The notes beneath the pieces were generated by a model that was not told the origin of the DNA, ran no database searches, and worked only from the letters and a program-made list of their open reading frames with translations. The position numbers were made by a program, and so were the translations under genes. From Mycobacterium sp. E2733 (lineage in GTDB: Bacteria > Actinomycetota > Actinomycetes > Mycobacteriales > Mycobacteriaceae), in the NCBI RefSeq assembly GCF_001667585.1, contig NZ_LZJZ01000020.1, positions 1-64,000 of the forward strand: a stretch of DNA of 64,000 bases, given 5' to 3'. Positions 8,731 to 17,024 of this stretch are shown here, piece after piece. How positions within the stretch are numbered: the first letter of the stretch is position 1; each line of letters begins with the position of its first letter.

Positions 8731-9777
8731 TCACTGCACCACGACGACCATCTTGCCGCCCGCTTCGCCCGCTTCCATCACGCGGTGCGCCTCATGTATC
8801 TCGTCGAAGGAGAACACGCGAGACGGCTTGGCCTCCAGGGCGCCCTGCGCGACCTGCCGCGCGACGTCTTGCAGGGGGACGTCCGACAGTGGGAATCCCG
8901 GTGTCCCAAAGACGAAGCTGCCGAAAAAGTTCCAGTTCACGCCGCTCGCCATACGCTGCAACGGATTGAAATCCCCAATGGGGTCGAGCCCGCCCAGCCA
9001 GCCCGCCAGGCAGGCTGTTCCGCCGCGCCGGAGCATGTCGAGGGAGTCCAGGATGGTGCTGTTGCCGACCAGGTCCAGGACCGCGTCGACCTGCTTGGTC
9101 TCGGGGAGGTGCTCGGCCAGGCCGCCGCTTTCCAATTCGACGCGGGACGCACCCAGCTCCTCCAGCCTGGGAAACCGGCCCCGATGCCGCGCGGTGGCGA
9201 TGACGCGCGCGCCGGCGGCGACGGCCATCTTCAGTGCGGCCTGGCCCAACGACGATGTCGCGCCCCGCAACACCAGCGTCTGGCCGGCTTTGAGGTTGAG
9301 GTTGCGGAACAGGCATGTCCAAGCGACCGCGTAGGTTTCGGGCAGCGCGGCCAAGTCCGGCCACGGCAACTCGGATTCAATCAGGGCGACGTTCGCGGCC
9401 CGCACGCGGGTGTACTGCGCGTAGCTGCCGTTGATGGTTCGGCCCAGACCGCCCATCAACGCCGCCACCTTGGCGCCCACGGGGAATTCGCCGCCCGGGC
9501 AGGAGTCGACGACGCCGACGCACTCGATGCCGCTGACTTCCGCGGCTTCGGCCCATTCCCCGCGACGCATGTGCATCTCGGCGTGGTTGACACCGAAGGC
9601 CTTGACTGCGATCACCACTTCGCCGTCCTTGGGCCGCGGCTTCGGAATGTCGGCGTAGACCAGCGTGTCCAGACCGCCGAACCCGTTCAGGATGATCGCG
9701 CGCATCGTTTCCCCGCCAGGCTGCTCGCGCACCATCGCGGGGGCGGTTGGCAGCTGGGGTGCATCGGTGGTGGACAC
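8731..9777 (-). CDS. Zinc-binding dehydrogenase/quinone oxidoreductase-type MDR protein
   Basis: About 348 residues of the medium-chain dehydrogenase/reductase superfamily, quinone oxidoreductase branch. An N-terminal GroES-like domain (MRAIILNGFGG) precedes a Rossmann domain with the SSLGQAALKMA nucleotide-binding helix. No structural-zinc cysteine cluster is seen, which fits a QOR-type enzyme using NADPH. I chose the GTG at 9777 because GGGAGG precedes it; the ATG at 9705 is an alternative that removes a 24-residue Pro/Ala leader. Two TGGG-N8-CCCA dyads lie just upstream, so it is probably controlled by the adjacent TetR pair. Confidence 0.85.
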   Translation of the reverse strand: MSTTDAPQLPTAPAMVREQPGGETMRAIILNGFGGLDTLVYADIPKPRPKDGEVVIAVKAFGVNHAEMHMRRGEWAEAAEVSGIECVGVVDSCPGGEFPVGAKVAALMGGLGRTINGSYAQYTRVRAANVALIESELPWPDLAALPETYAVAWTCLFRNLNLKAGQTLVLRGATSSLGQAALKMAVAAGARVIATARHRGRFPRLEELGASRVELESGGLAEHLPETKQVDAVLDLVGNSTILDSLDMLRRGGTACLAGWLGGLDPIGDFNPLQRMASGVNWNFFGSFVFGTPGFPLSDVPLQDVARQVAQGALEAKPSRVFSFDEIHEAHRVMEAGEAGGKMVVVVQ

Positions 9778-9854
9778 GTGCCGCTCCCTCCCAATTCCTG
9801 GCCACCCCAACGAATCCGGAGATGCGAAACCGACGTGAGGGTTCGCGCACATAA

Positions 9855-9870
9855 TGGGCCAGCTGACCCA
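9855..9870. promoter_or_regulatory. TGGG-N8-CCCA dyad, site 1
   Basis: Sequence TGGGCCAGCTGACCCA, flanked by ATAA and TTAT-like arms. It lies between the MDR gene and the TetR gene upstream of it, in the MDR promoter. One of five copies within 2.5 kb. Confidence 0.6.
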
Positions 9871-9874
9871 GTTA

Positions 9875-10555
9875 TTATGGGCTATTCGTCCCAATCTGTC
9901 CAGAGGTGCGTTTTGATTTGGTTCGGCCCTTGCGTACGGGTGTCGTGAACGAGCGGACGTAATCGACGGCGGCATTGACCGCGGTCTCCAGTGGTTCCGG
10001 ATTGCCCATGGCGTACGTCAACATCGCACCGCCTTGATGCGCGACAACCAGCGACACCGCCAAGTGCCGCGGGTCCGCGCCGGAGCGCAGCTCGCCGCGT
10101 CGGCGCATGGCCGTGAGGCCGGCCTGAAACAGGTCGATCCACTCGTCATAGCCGGCGGAGAGATCGTCGTGTATCTCGTAGTCGGCGTCGATCAGCTCGC
10201 CCGCCAAGGAGCCGTAGACGCAACCGCCGATGCGGTACACGGCGTCGATGTCGGCGACGCACGCATCGGCCCATGCCTGCAGGGCCTCGATGCTGTCCAA
10301 GCCGCCCAGCGGTGGCTGGGTGTGGAATGCCCGCACGTCGTCGCGGCGGGTGGCAACGACCTGGCGGGTGAGATCGCGCTTGTTCCGGAAGTAGTGCGCG
10401 ATCTGCGAGCCGCCCACTCCCGCCGCGCGCCGTACCTGCTCGATGCTCGTGTTGGCGACGCCGCGCTCGAACATCAGCCGGGCGGCTGTTTCAACGATGC
10501 GCGCGCGAGTCGCCAGCCCCTTGCGGGTGAATCGTGCTGGGCTGTCGTCACTCAC
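9875..10555 (-). CDS. TetR family regulator, second of a tandem pair
   Basis: A 226-residue TetR protein. Residues of about 10-60 form the helix-turn-helix domain (RARIVETAARLMFERGVANTSIEQVRRAAGV, then GSQIAHYFRNKRDL). The GTG start overlaps the TGA of the upstream TetR gene in the sequence GTGA, so translation is coupled. It resembles its upstream neighbour across the DNA-binding helix (GSQxAHYFxxK) and the C-terminal HQGG motif, which points to an old tandem duplication. Its DNA site is probably the TGGG-N8-CCCA dyad at the borders of this locus. Confidence 0.9.
   Translation of the reverse strand: MSDDSPARFTRKGLATRARIVETAARLMFERGVANTSIEQVRRAAGVGGSQIAHYFRNKRDLTRQVVATRRDDVRAFHTQPPLGGLDSIEALQAWADACVADIDAVYRIGGCVYGSLAGELIDADYEIHDDLSAGYDEWIDLFQAGLTAMRRRGELRSGADPRHLAVSLVVAHQGGAMLTYAMGNPEPLETAVNAAVDYVRSFTTPVRKGRTKSKRTSGQIGTNSP
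9878..9893. promoter_or_regulatory. TGGG-N8-CCCA dyad, site 2
   Basis: Sequence TGGGCTATTCGTCCCA, 23 bases from site 1 centre to centre (about two helical turns). It overlaps the last codons of the TetR gene, so that gene's 3' end doubles as regulatory DNA for the MDR promoter. Confidence 0.55.
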
Positions 10556-11241
10556 GTGACGGTCCTTCGGCGGCCCCGGGGACGCCGGGCGGGGCGGGGT
10601 GCCCGTTCGGCGGGATCGGTGGCGAAGCTGCGTAGGTAGTTGACCGCGAAGCGAATCGCGTCGGCGTGCGGCCACTCCGCCCGGTAGGTGAAGGCCAAGG
10701 TGCCCCCGCCCTGATGGGCGGCGACGACGACCATCGCCAATCGTCGCGGGTCGGCGTCGGTGACCAAGACGCCGGCATCTTTCATCCGCTGCATCGCTGC
10801 CTGGAGCAGCTCGACCCACTGCCAGTAGCCCGCCGCCAGCGTTTCGCGCGTCGCGTCGTCGGACTTCGCCAGCTGGGCGGCAAGCGCGTGGTAGGTGGGT
10901 GTGCCGAAATATCCTATGCGCCTGAGGTATCGCATGTTGAGGCCGATCCACCGCTCGAAGTCGTCGAAGGAAGCCAGACCCCCCAGCTTGGGCTGCCGGT
11001 GAAAGTCGAGAACCACCCCGATCTGACGCCTCAGAACTGCGCGAATCAGAGCGCTCTTGTCGGCGAAATAGTGGGCAAGCTGCGAACCGCTGACCGATGC
11101 CGCCCTGCGGACGTTTTCCAGATTCGCCGCGGACAGGCCCTCGGTGACGATCAGCTGGGCGGCCGCTTCCACGATGCGGTCCCGGGTGGCACGCCCCTTG
11201 GCGGTCAGCCGTTGTTCGTCCTGAACATCGGAATGGGCCAT
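10552..11241 (-). CDS. TetR family regulator, first of a tandem pair
   Basis: A 229-residue TetR protein with the N-terminal helix-turn-helix (RDRIVEAAAQLIV to SQLAHYFADKSAL) and a C-terminal ligand domain. A basic Arg/Pro-rich tail ends the protein. The TGGG-N8-CCCA dyad at 11275-11290 lies about 35 bases upstream of the start, consistent with autoregulation. It is translationally coupled to the second TetR gene. Confidence 0.9.
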   Translation of the reverse strand: MAHSDVQDEQRLTAKGRATRDRIVEAAAQLIVTEGLSAANLENVRRAASVSGSQLAHYFADKSALIRAVLRRQIGVVLDFHRQPKLGGLASFDDFERWIGLNMRYLRRIGYFGTPTYHALAAQLAKSDDATRETLAAGYWQWVELLQAAMQRMKDAGVLVTDADPRRLAMVVVAAHQGGGTLAFTYRAEWPHADAIRFAVNYLRSFATDPAERAPRPARRPRGRRRTVT

Positions 11242-11274
11242 CGCGTCAGGCTAACCCGCGGGCCTCGCGAACTA

Positions 11275-11290
11275 TGGGATATCCAACCCA
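11275..11290. promoter_or_regulatory. TGGG-N8-CCCA dyad, site 3
   Basis: Sequence TGGGATATCCAACCCA, extended to ATGGG...CCCAT. It lies in the 64-base gap between the TetR operon start and the end of the alpha/beta hydrolase gene, in the TetR promoter. Confidence 0.6.
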
Positions 11291-11305
11291 TTGAATCCGG
11301 ACCGG

Positions 11306-12178
11306 TCAGGCGGGCATCTCAACCTTGGCGAGGAAGCCGCGGATCAGCGCGGCGACGTCGTCCAGTGCAGATTCCAGCAGGAAGTGTCCGCCCTCGAGCA
11401 GGTGGATCTCGGCGTCCGGCAGGTCGTCGGCGAACGCCTCGGCACCGGCCGGACCGAAGATCTCGTCGCCGCGACCCCAGACCGCCAGCAACGGCACCTG
11501 GCCGGCGCGAAAGTATTCGTGCAGGCGTGGGTACAGCGGCGCGTTGGTGGCATAGTCCCGCAACAGTTTCAGCTGCACCAGGTCGTTGCCCGGGCGGGAT
11601 ATGAGCGCGTAGTCATGATGCCACGATTCCGGGTCGACGAGGGTCTCGTCGGGAACGCCGGTGACGTACTGCCAGCGCGTGGCATCGAGCGTTAGGAATT
11701 GCCGTACCGCGGCCTCCGCGTCAGGCGTTTGTTCGCGTTGGTAGGCGCGCACGATGTCCCAGAAGCTGTCGATGAATCCCGCGTCGTAGCCGTTGCCGTT
11801 CTGGGTGATGATCGCGGTGATCGCCGCCGGGTCGCGCAGCGCCAGCCGCCAGCCGATCGGCGCGCCGTAATCCTGCACGTAAACGGCGTATCTGCCGATG
11901 CCGAGCGCGCGCAGCAACCCGGCAGTGAGGTCGGTCAGTGCGTCGAAGGTGTAGTCGAACTCCTGCACGGACGGCGCGTCGGAAAGCCCGAAGCCCAGGT
12001 GATCCGGCGCGATGACGTGGTAGTCGTCGGCGAGCGCCGGAAGCAGCTGCCGAAACATGTAGGAGCTGGTCGGAAAACCGTGCAGCAGCACCAGCGCGGG
12101 AGCGGTCGGAGCGCCTCCTTCGCGGAAGAAGAGCCGGCGACCGTCGACGGTGGCGTAACGATGATGCACAGCCGGCAT
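11306..12178 (-). CDS. Alpha/beta hydrolase, haloalkane dehalogenase/epoxide hydrolase-like
   Basis: A 290-residue alpha/beta hydrolase. The oxyanion-hole region is LLHGFPTSSYMFR. The nucleophile elbow VQDYGAPIG carries Asp rather than Ser, as in haloalkane dehalogenases and epoxide hydrolases. A late EGGHFLLE supplies the catalytic His. Halide hydrolysis would match the haloacid dehalogenase encoded nearby, but epoxide hydrolysis is equally possible. It is divergent from the MOSC-reductase fusion, and two dyads lie in the shared promoter region. Confidence 0.88.
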   Translation of the reverse strand: MPAVHHRYATVDGRRLFFREGGAPTAPALVLLHGFPTSSYMFRQLLPALADDYHVIAPDHLGFGLSDAPSVQEFDYTFDALTDLTAGLLRALGIGRYAVYVQDYGAPIGWRLALRDPAAITAIITQNGNGYDAGFIDSFWDIVRAYQREQTPDAEAAVRQFLTLDATRWQYVTGVPDETLVDPESWHHDYALISRPGNDLVQLKLLRDYATNAPLYPRLHEYFRAGQVPLLAVWGRGDEIFGPAGAEAFADDLPDAEIHLLEGGHFLLESALDDVAALIRGFLAKVEMPA

Positions 12179-12255
12179 GACAATCCCTCCTCAGTTTCGC
12201 CCTTTCGAACATCACGCGCTGGGCGGACATCTCCGATCTCACCGCGCCCGCATTC

Positions 12256-12271
12256 TGGGTTGTGCGTCCCA
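12256..12271. promoter_or_regulatory. TGGG-N8-CCCA dyad, site 4
   Basis: Sequence TGGGTTGTGCGTCCCA, about 80 bases upstream of the hydrolase start in the divergent region 12179-12380. Confidence 0.6.
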
Positions 12272-12340
12272 TTATGCACGAGAGCGGCTCGGCGCAACAG
12301 CCCTGCCTCCTGTTGCCCTCCGGCCCAGGGCGGCATATTC

Positions 12341-12356
12341 TGGGCCGGCCATCCCA
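12341..12356. promoter_or_regulatory. TGGG-N8-CCCA dyad, site 5
   Basis: Sequence TGGGCCGGCCATCCCA, 25 bases before the GTG start of the MOSC-reductase fusion. It shares the preceding ATTC with site 4 (ATTCTGGG in both). Confidence 0.6.
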
Positions 12357-12380
12357 CTGGCGAAGTCCGGAGGTGACGTA

Positions 12381-14075
12381 GTGGGCAAGCTGATTTCGGT
12401 GAACGTCGGCATGCCCAAGAACGTTCAGTGGCATGACAAGACCGTGTACACGGGGATATGGAAAGCGCCGGTCGCGGGGCCGATCATGGTTCGGCGCCTC
12501 AACGTTGACGGCGACGGCCAGGGTGATCTCGGCGGCCATGGCGGTGAACAGCGTGCCGTGATGGTGTACCAAATCGAGTCATACGACTTCTGGAAGAGCT
12601 ACCTTGGTCGCGACGACCTCGCGCCAGGCCACTTCGGGGAGAACTTCACGATCACCGGGCTGCCCGACGCCGATGTATGCATCGGGGACCGCTACCGGAT
12701 CGGTGAAGCCGAGTTCGAGGTAACCCAGCCCCGCGTCACCTGCTTCCGGGTGGGAATGCGCCTGAACGAACCCAGGATGCCGAACCTGCTTGTCGCCCAA
12801 CATCGGCCGGGATTCTACTTTCGGGTGATCACCGAGGGGGAGGTCCGCGCGGGTGATGACATCGTGCGTACCCGCCGTGGTCGACACGAGCTCAGCGTCG
12901 CCGACGTCGACGCGCTCCTCTATCTGCCGAACCGCGACCCCGACCGGCTCCGCAAGGTCGTCGACGTCCCCGCGCTCAGCCCCGGCTGGCAGCAGTCGTT
13001 CCGGGACATGCTGGCAGCGGAGCAGGAGCCCACAGCCCAAGCGCAGCCGGCGTGGGAGGGCTTTCGTCCCTTGCGTGTCAGCGCAATACGCCGGGAAAGC
13101 TCACAGGTGAGGTCCCTTTGGCTGGAGGCCGACGACCATGCCGCCCTCCCGCCGCCGCTCCCCGGGCAATACCTGACGGTGCGGATCCCCGGCGCGGGTG
13201 GGCCAGCGCCGCTGCGCAGTTACTCCCTTTCGGGCAACCCCGCCGCCGGGCACTACCGGATCAGCGTCAAACGTGAAGAGCAAGGTCTGGCGAGCCGATG
13301 GTTGCACGAGCACGTCGAAGCGGGCTCAATCGTCGAGGTCGCCGCCCCGCGAGGCGCGTTTCACCTCACCGAGGGTGACGGCCCAGTCCTGCTGCTTTCG
13401 GCGGGAATCGGGATCACCCCGGTCTTGGCGATGTTGCATGCGCTCGCGGCGGTCCGCAGCCCCCGCGAGATCTGGTGGCTGCACACCACCCGCAGTCGCC
13501 AAACACAAGCGTTCGCAGCCGAAGTCGCAAGCTTGATCGAGTCGTTGCCGCGCGCGCGGCAGTCGGTGTTCTATACGCACACACAGGGGCGGTTGGGCCG
13601 GTCGGCGCTCGCGGCGCTGGGTATCCCGGCTAACGCCACTGCGTACCTCTGCGGCCCAACCCAATTCATGAGCGACATGCGGGACGCACTCACCGCGGAG
13701 GGCCTGACCCCTGAGCGGATCCACAGCGAGCTATTCGGCGCCCTGCCGTCGATCAATCCGGGCATCGTCGAGGGCGCCCCTCGTACGCCACCGCACCCGC
13801 CGGAGGGACTTGTGGGAACGGGCCCGTTGATCACCTTCGCGCGCAGCGGCCTAACGGTCAACTGGTCATCCCGATTCGGGAGCATCCTCGAGCTCGCCGA
13901 AGCTTGCGACGTGCCCACTCGGTTCTCCTGCCGGAGCGGCGTGTGTCATGTGTGCGTCACCGGCGTTGTCGCTGGCAGGACCAGTTACGTGCAGCCGCCA
14001 CTAGAGCCGCCCGAGCAGGGGACCGTACTCATCTGCTCAGCGGCCCCGGAGAGCGAGCTGGTGCTCGACCTATAG
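12381..14075 (+). CDS. MOSC domain-ferredoxin reductase-[2Fe-2S] fusion protein
   Basis: About 564 residues in three modules. Residues 1-210 form a YiiM-like MOSC domain (IMVRRLNVDGDGQGD; the presumed molybdenum-ligand Cys in RVTCFRVGMR) with a C-terminal helical extension. The middle is an FAD/NAD(P)H reductase (LRSYSLSGNP for FAD, LLSAGIGITPVLAML for NAD). The end is a plant-type [2Fe-2S] domain with CRSGVCHVC and a later Cys. It should pass electrons from NAD(P)H through FAD and the iron-sulfur cluster to a molybdenum site, perhaps to reduce N-hydroxylated compounds as YiiM does. GTG 12381 follows CCGGAGG. It lies in the putative TetR regulon. Confidence 0.9.
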   Translation: MGKLISVNVGMPKNVQWHDKTVYTGIWKAPVAGPIMVRRLNVDGDGQGDLGGHGGEQRAVMVYQIESYDFWKSYLGRDDLAPGHFGENFTITGLPDADVCIGDRYRIGEAEFEVTQPRVTCFRVGMRLNEPRMPNLLVAQHRPGFYFRVITEGEVRAGDDIVRTRRGRHELSVADVDALLYLPNRDPDRLRKVVDVPALSPGWQQSFRDMLAAEQEPTAQAQPAWEGFRPLRVSAIRRESSQVRSLWLEADDHAALPPPLPGQYLTVRIPGAGGPAPLRSYSLSGNPAAGHYRISVKREEQGLASRWLHEHVEAGSIVEVAAPRGAFHLTEGDGPVLLLSAGIGITPVLAMLHALAAVRSPREIWWLHTTRSRQTQAFAAEVASLIESLPRARQSVFYTHTQGRLGRSALAALGIPANATAYLCGPTQFMSDMRDALTAEGLTPERIHSELFGALPSINPGIVEGAPRTPPHPPEGLVGTGPLITFARSGLTVNWSSRFGSILELAEACDVPTRFSCRSGVCHVCVTGVVAGRTSYVQPPLEPPEQGTVLICSAAPESELVLDL

Positions 14076-14089
14076 CGAAAACCGTTGCG

Positions 14090-14830
14090 TCAGGCGGCGA
14101 TCGCGCGTTGGCCGCCGCTCACGGGCACCACAGCGCCGTTGACATAACTGGCGTCGGGAGAGCTTAGGAAGATGACCGCGCTCGCGATTTCACTCGGCGC
14201 GGCGGGCCGGCCGATCGCGGTGCTGGCCGCCACCGTGTCCAACACGCCCGGTAAGACCGCCACACCGGGAGTGTCGGTTGGCCCTGGCGCGATCGCGTTC
14301 ACCCGCACGCCCGACGCGCCGAATTCATCCGCCCAGACGCGGGTCAGCAACTCTAGGCCGGCCTTGCTGGCGCCGTAGATACCCGCACCGCTCGCCGGCA
14401 CCGAGGCCGCGACCGTACTCACGTTGACCACCGTGCCGCCACCGCGCTCGATCATTCCCGGTACGAGTTGCTGGACCAGAATGTAAGGGGCGCGCAGGTT
14501 TACATTCACGTGCTCATCGAACGTCGCGTCGTCGGTCTCTACGGTTGCGCCGAATTTGTAGATGCCTGCGTTGTTGACCAATATGTCGACCGGGCCCGCC
14601 TCGGTCGCCAAGCGGCGCACGTCGTCGCCATCACTGAGATCCGCAGCGACGAAACGCGCCCTACCGCCAGCATTTTCGATCTCGCGCACCGTCTTCGCGC
14701 CACGTTCGGCATCGCGGCCGTGTACCACGACCTCGACCCCGCGTTCCGCGAGTTTCAGGGCGATTTCGCGGCCGATGCCGGAAGTGGCTCCGGTCACCAG
14801 CGCAGTGGAGTCGGCCTGTGTTGCTGCCAT
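14090..14830 (-). CDS. SDR family oxidoreductase
   Basis: A 246-residue classical short-chain dehydrogenase. TGATSGIG is the cofactor loop and NNAG the structural motif. The catalytic residues are Ser in NVSTVAA and the Tyr-Lys of YGASK. GRD after the second strand suggests NADP preference. The ATG at 14830 follows AGGAGG at a suitable distance. It converges with the MOSC fusion gene. The substrate is unknown. Confidence 0.88.
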   Translation of the reverse strand: MAATQADSTALVTGATSGIGREIALKLAERGVEVVVHGRDAERGAKTVREIENAGGRARFVAADLSDGDDVRRLATEAGPVDILVNNAGIYKFGATVETDDATFDEHVNVNLRAPYILVQQLVPGMIERGGGTVVNVSTVAASVPASGAGIYGASKAGLELLTRVWADEFGASGVRVNAIAPGPTDTPGVAVLPGVLDTVAASTAIGRPAAPSEIASAVIFLSSPDASYVNGAVVPVSGGQRAIAA

Positions 14831-14891
14831 CGGATCCTGCCTCCTGCAGAAAGGTTCACTTGTCTCCCCGTCAGCAGCCACCCGTCGACAT

Positions 14892-15695
14892 TTATTCCTG
14901 GGAGGTCAGCGGGACCGCCGCCTCGGCGGTGTAGCACAGGAATGTCAGCGTCTCCTGCAGATACAGCTGCACCGTGTCCGCATCATGGCTCGTGTAGCCG
15001 ATCGACACGTCGGTCCCGAGCTGTAGATCGAAGTCGCCGCCTCGGGTGGTCAGCACGAAAGCGCCATCGATGGCCGGCGCCCAGATGATGTCTCCCGGAA
15101 CCAGCCGGTCGATGTGCTCGAGGATCGGATATCCGTGCTCGGTGGTCTCGCTGACCTTCGTATAGACGTCGGCGGACAGCAACACCGAGTAGGGGCCGTC
15201 GACCCCGGCCAGCCGCAATTCGGAGATCGCCTGGGTGATGACATCCGGGATTTCGCGAGGATCGGCCGGCAAGGTCAACGGCTTGTTCGAGCTGGCGGCG
15301 CGGATGCCCTCGATCGATGCGGCGGCGTAGCCCTCGAAGATCGCCCGGTCTTCCACGAACGCCAACTTCTTGGCAGCCTCCTTGACCGGGTCCCAGTCGG
15401 AGTCCTGCGCACCACGCTCGACATTGTCGATCTCGTAACGCGAGAGGGTGAACGGAACCCGTAGCCGGACAAGGGGTTTGCTCGCCCGCAAGTGAGCCTC
15501 CACGCCGTCGGACGGTGACGCCACGTCGGTCAAGCGGCCGGTGCTGACCGCCGCGGTGACCGGGCCGCCGGGCCCGCTGACGTCGACCACCCGGCGTCCG
15601 GCGACATGGCGTTTGAATGTTCGGGTCGCCTCCGTTTCGATTTCGTCCCAAGCGGCTTCGGTGACGGGTGCCAGGTCGCGATAGAGGTTGTTCAT
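14892..15695 (-). CDS. Encapsulin nanocompartment shell protein (Cfp29)
   Basis: A 267-residue HK97-fold shell protein, the mycobacterial culture-filtrate antigen CFP29/linocin family. It is full length, with the typical start [12 protein letters not shown] and the C-terminal part LQLGTDVSIGYTSHD. Shells of this class package a dye-decolourising peroxidase. Its ATG overlaps the stop of the upstream DyP gene in ATGA, so cargo and shell are translated together. The pair is thought to help with oxidative stress inside host cells. Confidence 0.96.
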   Translation of the reverse strand: MNNLYRDLAPVTEAAWDEIETEATRTFKRHVAGRRVVDVSGPGGPVTAAVSTGRLTDVASPSDGVEAHLRASKPLVRLRVPFTLSRYEIDNVERGAQDSDWDPVKEAAKKLAFVEDRAIFEGYAAASIEGIRAASSNKPLTLPADPREIPDVITQAISELRLAGVDGPYSVLLSADVYTKVSETTEHGYPILEHIDRLVPGDIIWAPAIDGAFVLTTRGGDFDLQLGTDVSIGYTSHDADTVQLYLQETLTFLCYTAEAAVPLTSQE

Positions 15696-16702
15696 GAAGT
15701 GGTTCCTTTCAAGCTGCCAATCGAGAGTGAGCCGTCTTGTGCGACAGACGTTTCCGTCACCGGCGCTGCGGGCAGCGGCGGTGGGTCATCTAGAAAGTCC
15801 ACAGTGGGCGAGAAGAACAAGCCACCGGTGACCGCGGTGGAGAACTCGAGGATCTGGTCCGTGTTTCCGGGCGGATCCCCGAGAAACATGTTGCGCAGCA
15901 TTTGTTCCGTGACCTGGGGCGTGCGGGAATAGCCGATGAAATAGGTCCCGTACTCGCCCTTGCCGAGTTCGCCGAACGGCATGTTGTGCCGCACGATCTT
16001 CAGCTCGGTGCCGTCGTCGTCGGTGATGACGTTGAGGGCGATGTGGGAGTTGGCCGGCTTTTCGTCGTCGTCGAGTTCGAGGTTCTCCAGCTTGGTGCGG
16101 CCGATCACCAGCTCCTGCTGGGCGACCGACAGCGCGTTCCACGAAGACATTTCATGCAGATACTTCTGCACGTGCACGTAGCATGAGCCCTCGAACTCGG
16201 GATCCTCGGCGCCGATGGTGGTGGCGCTGACGGCCAACGGGCCGTCGGGGTTTTCGGTGCCGTCGACGAAGCCCAACAGGTCGCGGTTGTCGAAGTAGCG
16301 GAATCCGTGCACCTCGTCGACGACGGTGACGGCACCCGCCATCGACCGCAGGATGCGGTCGGCCAATTCGAAACACACGTCCAAGCTCTCGGCCCGGATG
16401 TGGAACAACAGGTCCCCGGGCGTGGCCGGAGCGGTGTGCCGCGGGCCTATCAGTCCTACGAACGGGTGCAACTCGGCGGGACGCGGGCCGGAAAACAAGC
16501 GATCCCATGCTCGCGAGCCGACGGAGGCGATGGCTGACAACCGTTTCGGCGGGTCGCGGAAGCCGATCGCGCGCACCAGCCCGGAAATGTCGGGCAGCGC
16601 GTCGTGCACCGTCGCTTCTCCGCCGTCGTCGATGGTCACTACCAGGAAGACCGCCGCAGGCGTCAACGGCTCGAGGATCGGCTGTGGCTGGACGGGAGGC
16701 AC
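15692..16702 (-). CDS. Dye-decolourising peroxidase, encapsulin cargo
   Basis: About 336 residues of the DyP family. The family motif GFVDGTENP carries the distal Asp, and VRHNMPFG contains the proximal heme His. The C-terminal SLSIGSLKG is the encapsulation peptide that docks to the inner encapsulin surface. The GTG at 16702 was chosen by alignment with the M. tuberculosis protein. The frame stays open upstream through the tandem repeats to 17146, but those Arg/His-rich residues are repeat translation, not protein. The promoter must lie in or beside the repeat array. Confidence 0.93.
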   Translation of the reverse strand: MPPVQPQPILEPLTPAAVFLVVTIDDGGEATVHDALPDISGLVRAIGFRDPPKRLSAIASVGSRAWDRLFSGPRPAELHPFVGLIGPRHTAPATPGDLLFHIRAESLDVCFELADRILRSMAGAVTVVDEVHGFRYFDNRDLLGFVDGTENPDGPLAVSATTIGAEDPEFEGSCYVHVQKYLHEMSSWNALSVAQQELVIGRTKLENLELDDDEKPANSHIALNVITDDDGTELKIVRHNMPFGELGKGEYGTYFIGYSRTPQVTEQMLRNMFLGDPPGNTDQILEFSTAVTGGLFFSPTVDFLDDPPPLPAAPVTETSVAQDGSLSIGSLKGTTS

Positions 16703-16711
16703 ATGGGCGAC

Positions 16712-17008
16712 CCTAGCGTGGCGACGGCGAGCGCCGGAAGGGCGCGAGCAAGGAGCCGCGCAATGGGACCTAGCGTGGCGACGGCGAGCGCCGGAAGGGC
16801 GCGAGCAAGGAGCCGCGCAGTGGGGCCTAGCGTGGCGACGGCGAGCGCCGGAAGGGCGCGGTTGGGGGTCCCCCCGCTTGCGGGGGAGAGCCGCGCAATG
16901 GGGCCTAGCGTGGCGACGGCGAGCGCCGGAAGGGCGCGGTTGGGGGGCCCCCCGCTTGCGGGGGAGAGCCATGCAATGGGACCTAGCGTGGCGACGGCGA
17001 GCGCCGAC
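16712..17008. repeat. Tandem repeat array, about 4.4 units of 57 or 78 bp
   Basis: Units start at CCTAGCGTGGCG: 16712, 16769, 16826, 16904 and a partial at 16982. The first two are 57 bp. The next two are 78 bp because a segment containing the hairpin CCCCCGC-TT-GCGGGGG (16871-16886 and 16949-16964) replaces or extends part of the unit. The array fills the divergent gap between the DyP-encapsulin operon and pepC, so unit number could affect expression. Conserved unit core: GGCGAGCGCCGGAAGGGCGC. It is not a CRISPR, since there are no unique spacers. Confidence 0.9.
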
Positions 17009-17024
17009 AGCCATGATGTTGAAC

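Noticed and set aside
16712..17008. CRISPR array
   Set aside because: Units are direct tandem copies without unique spacers and no cas genes are nearby.
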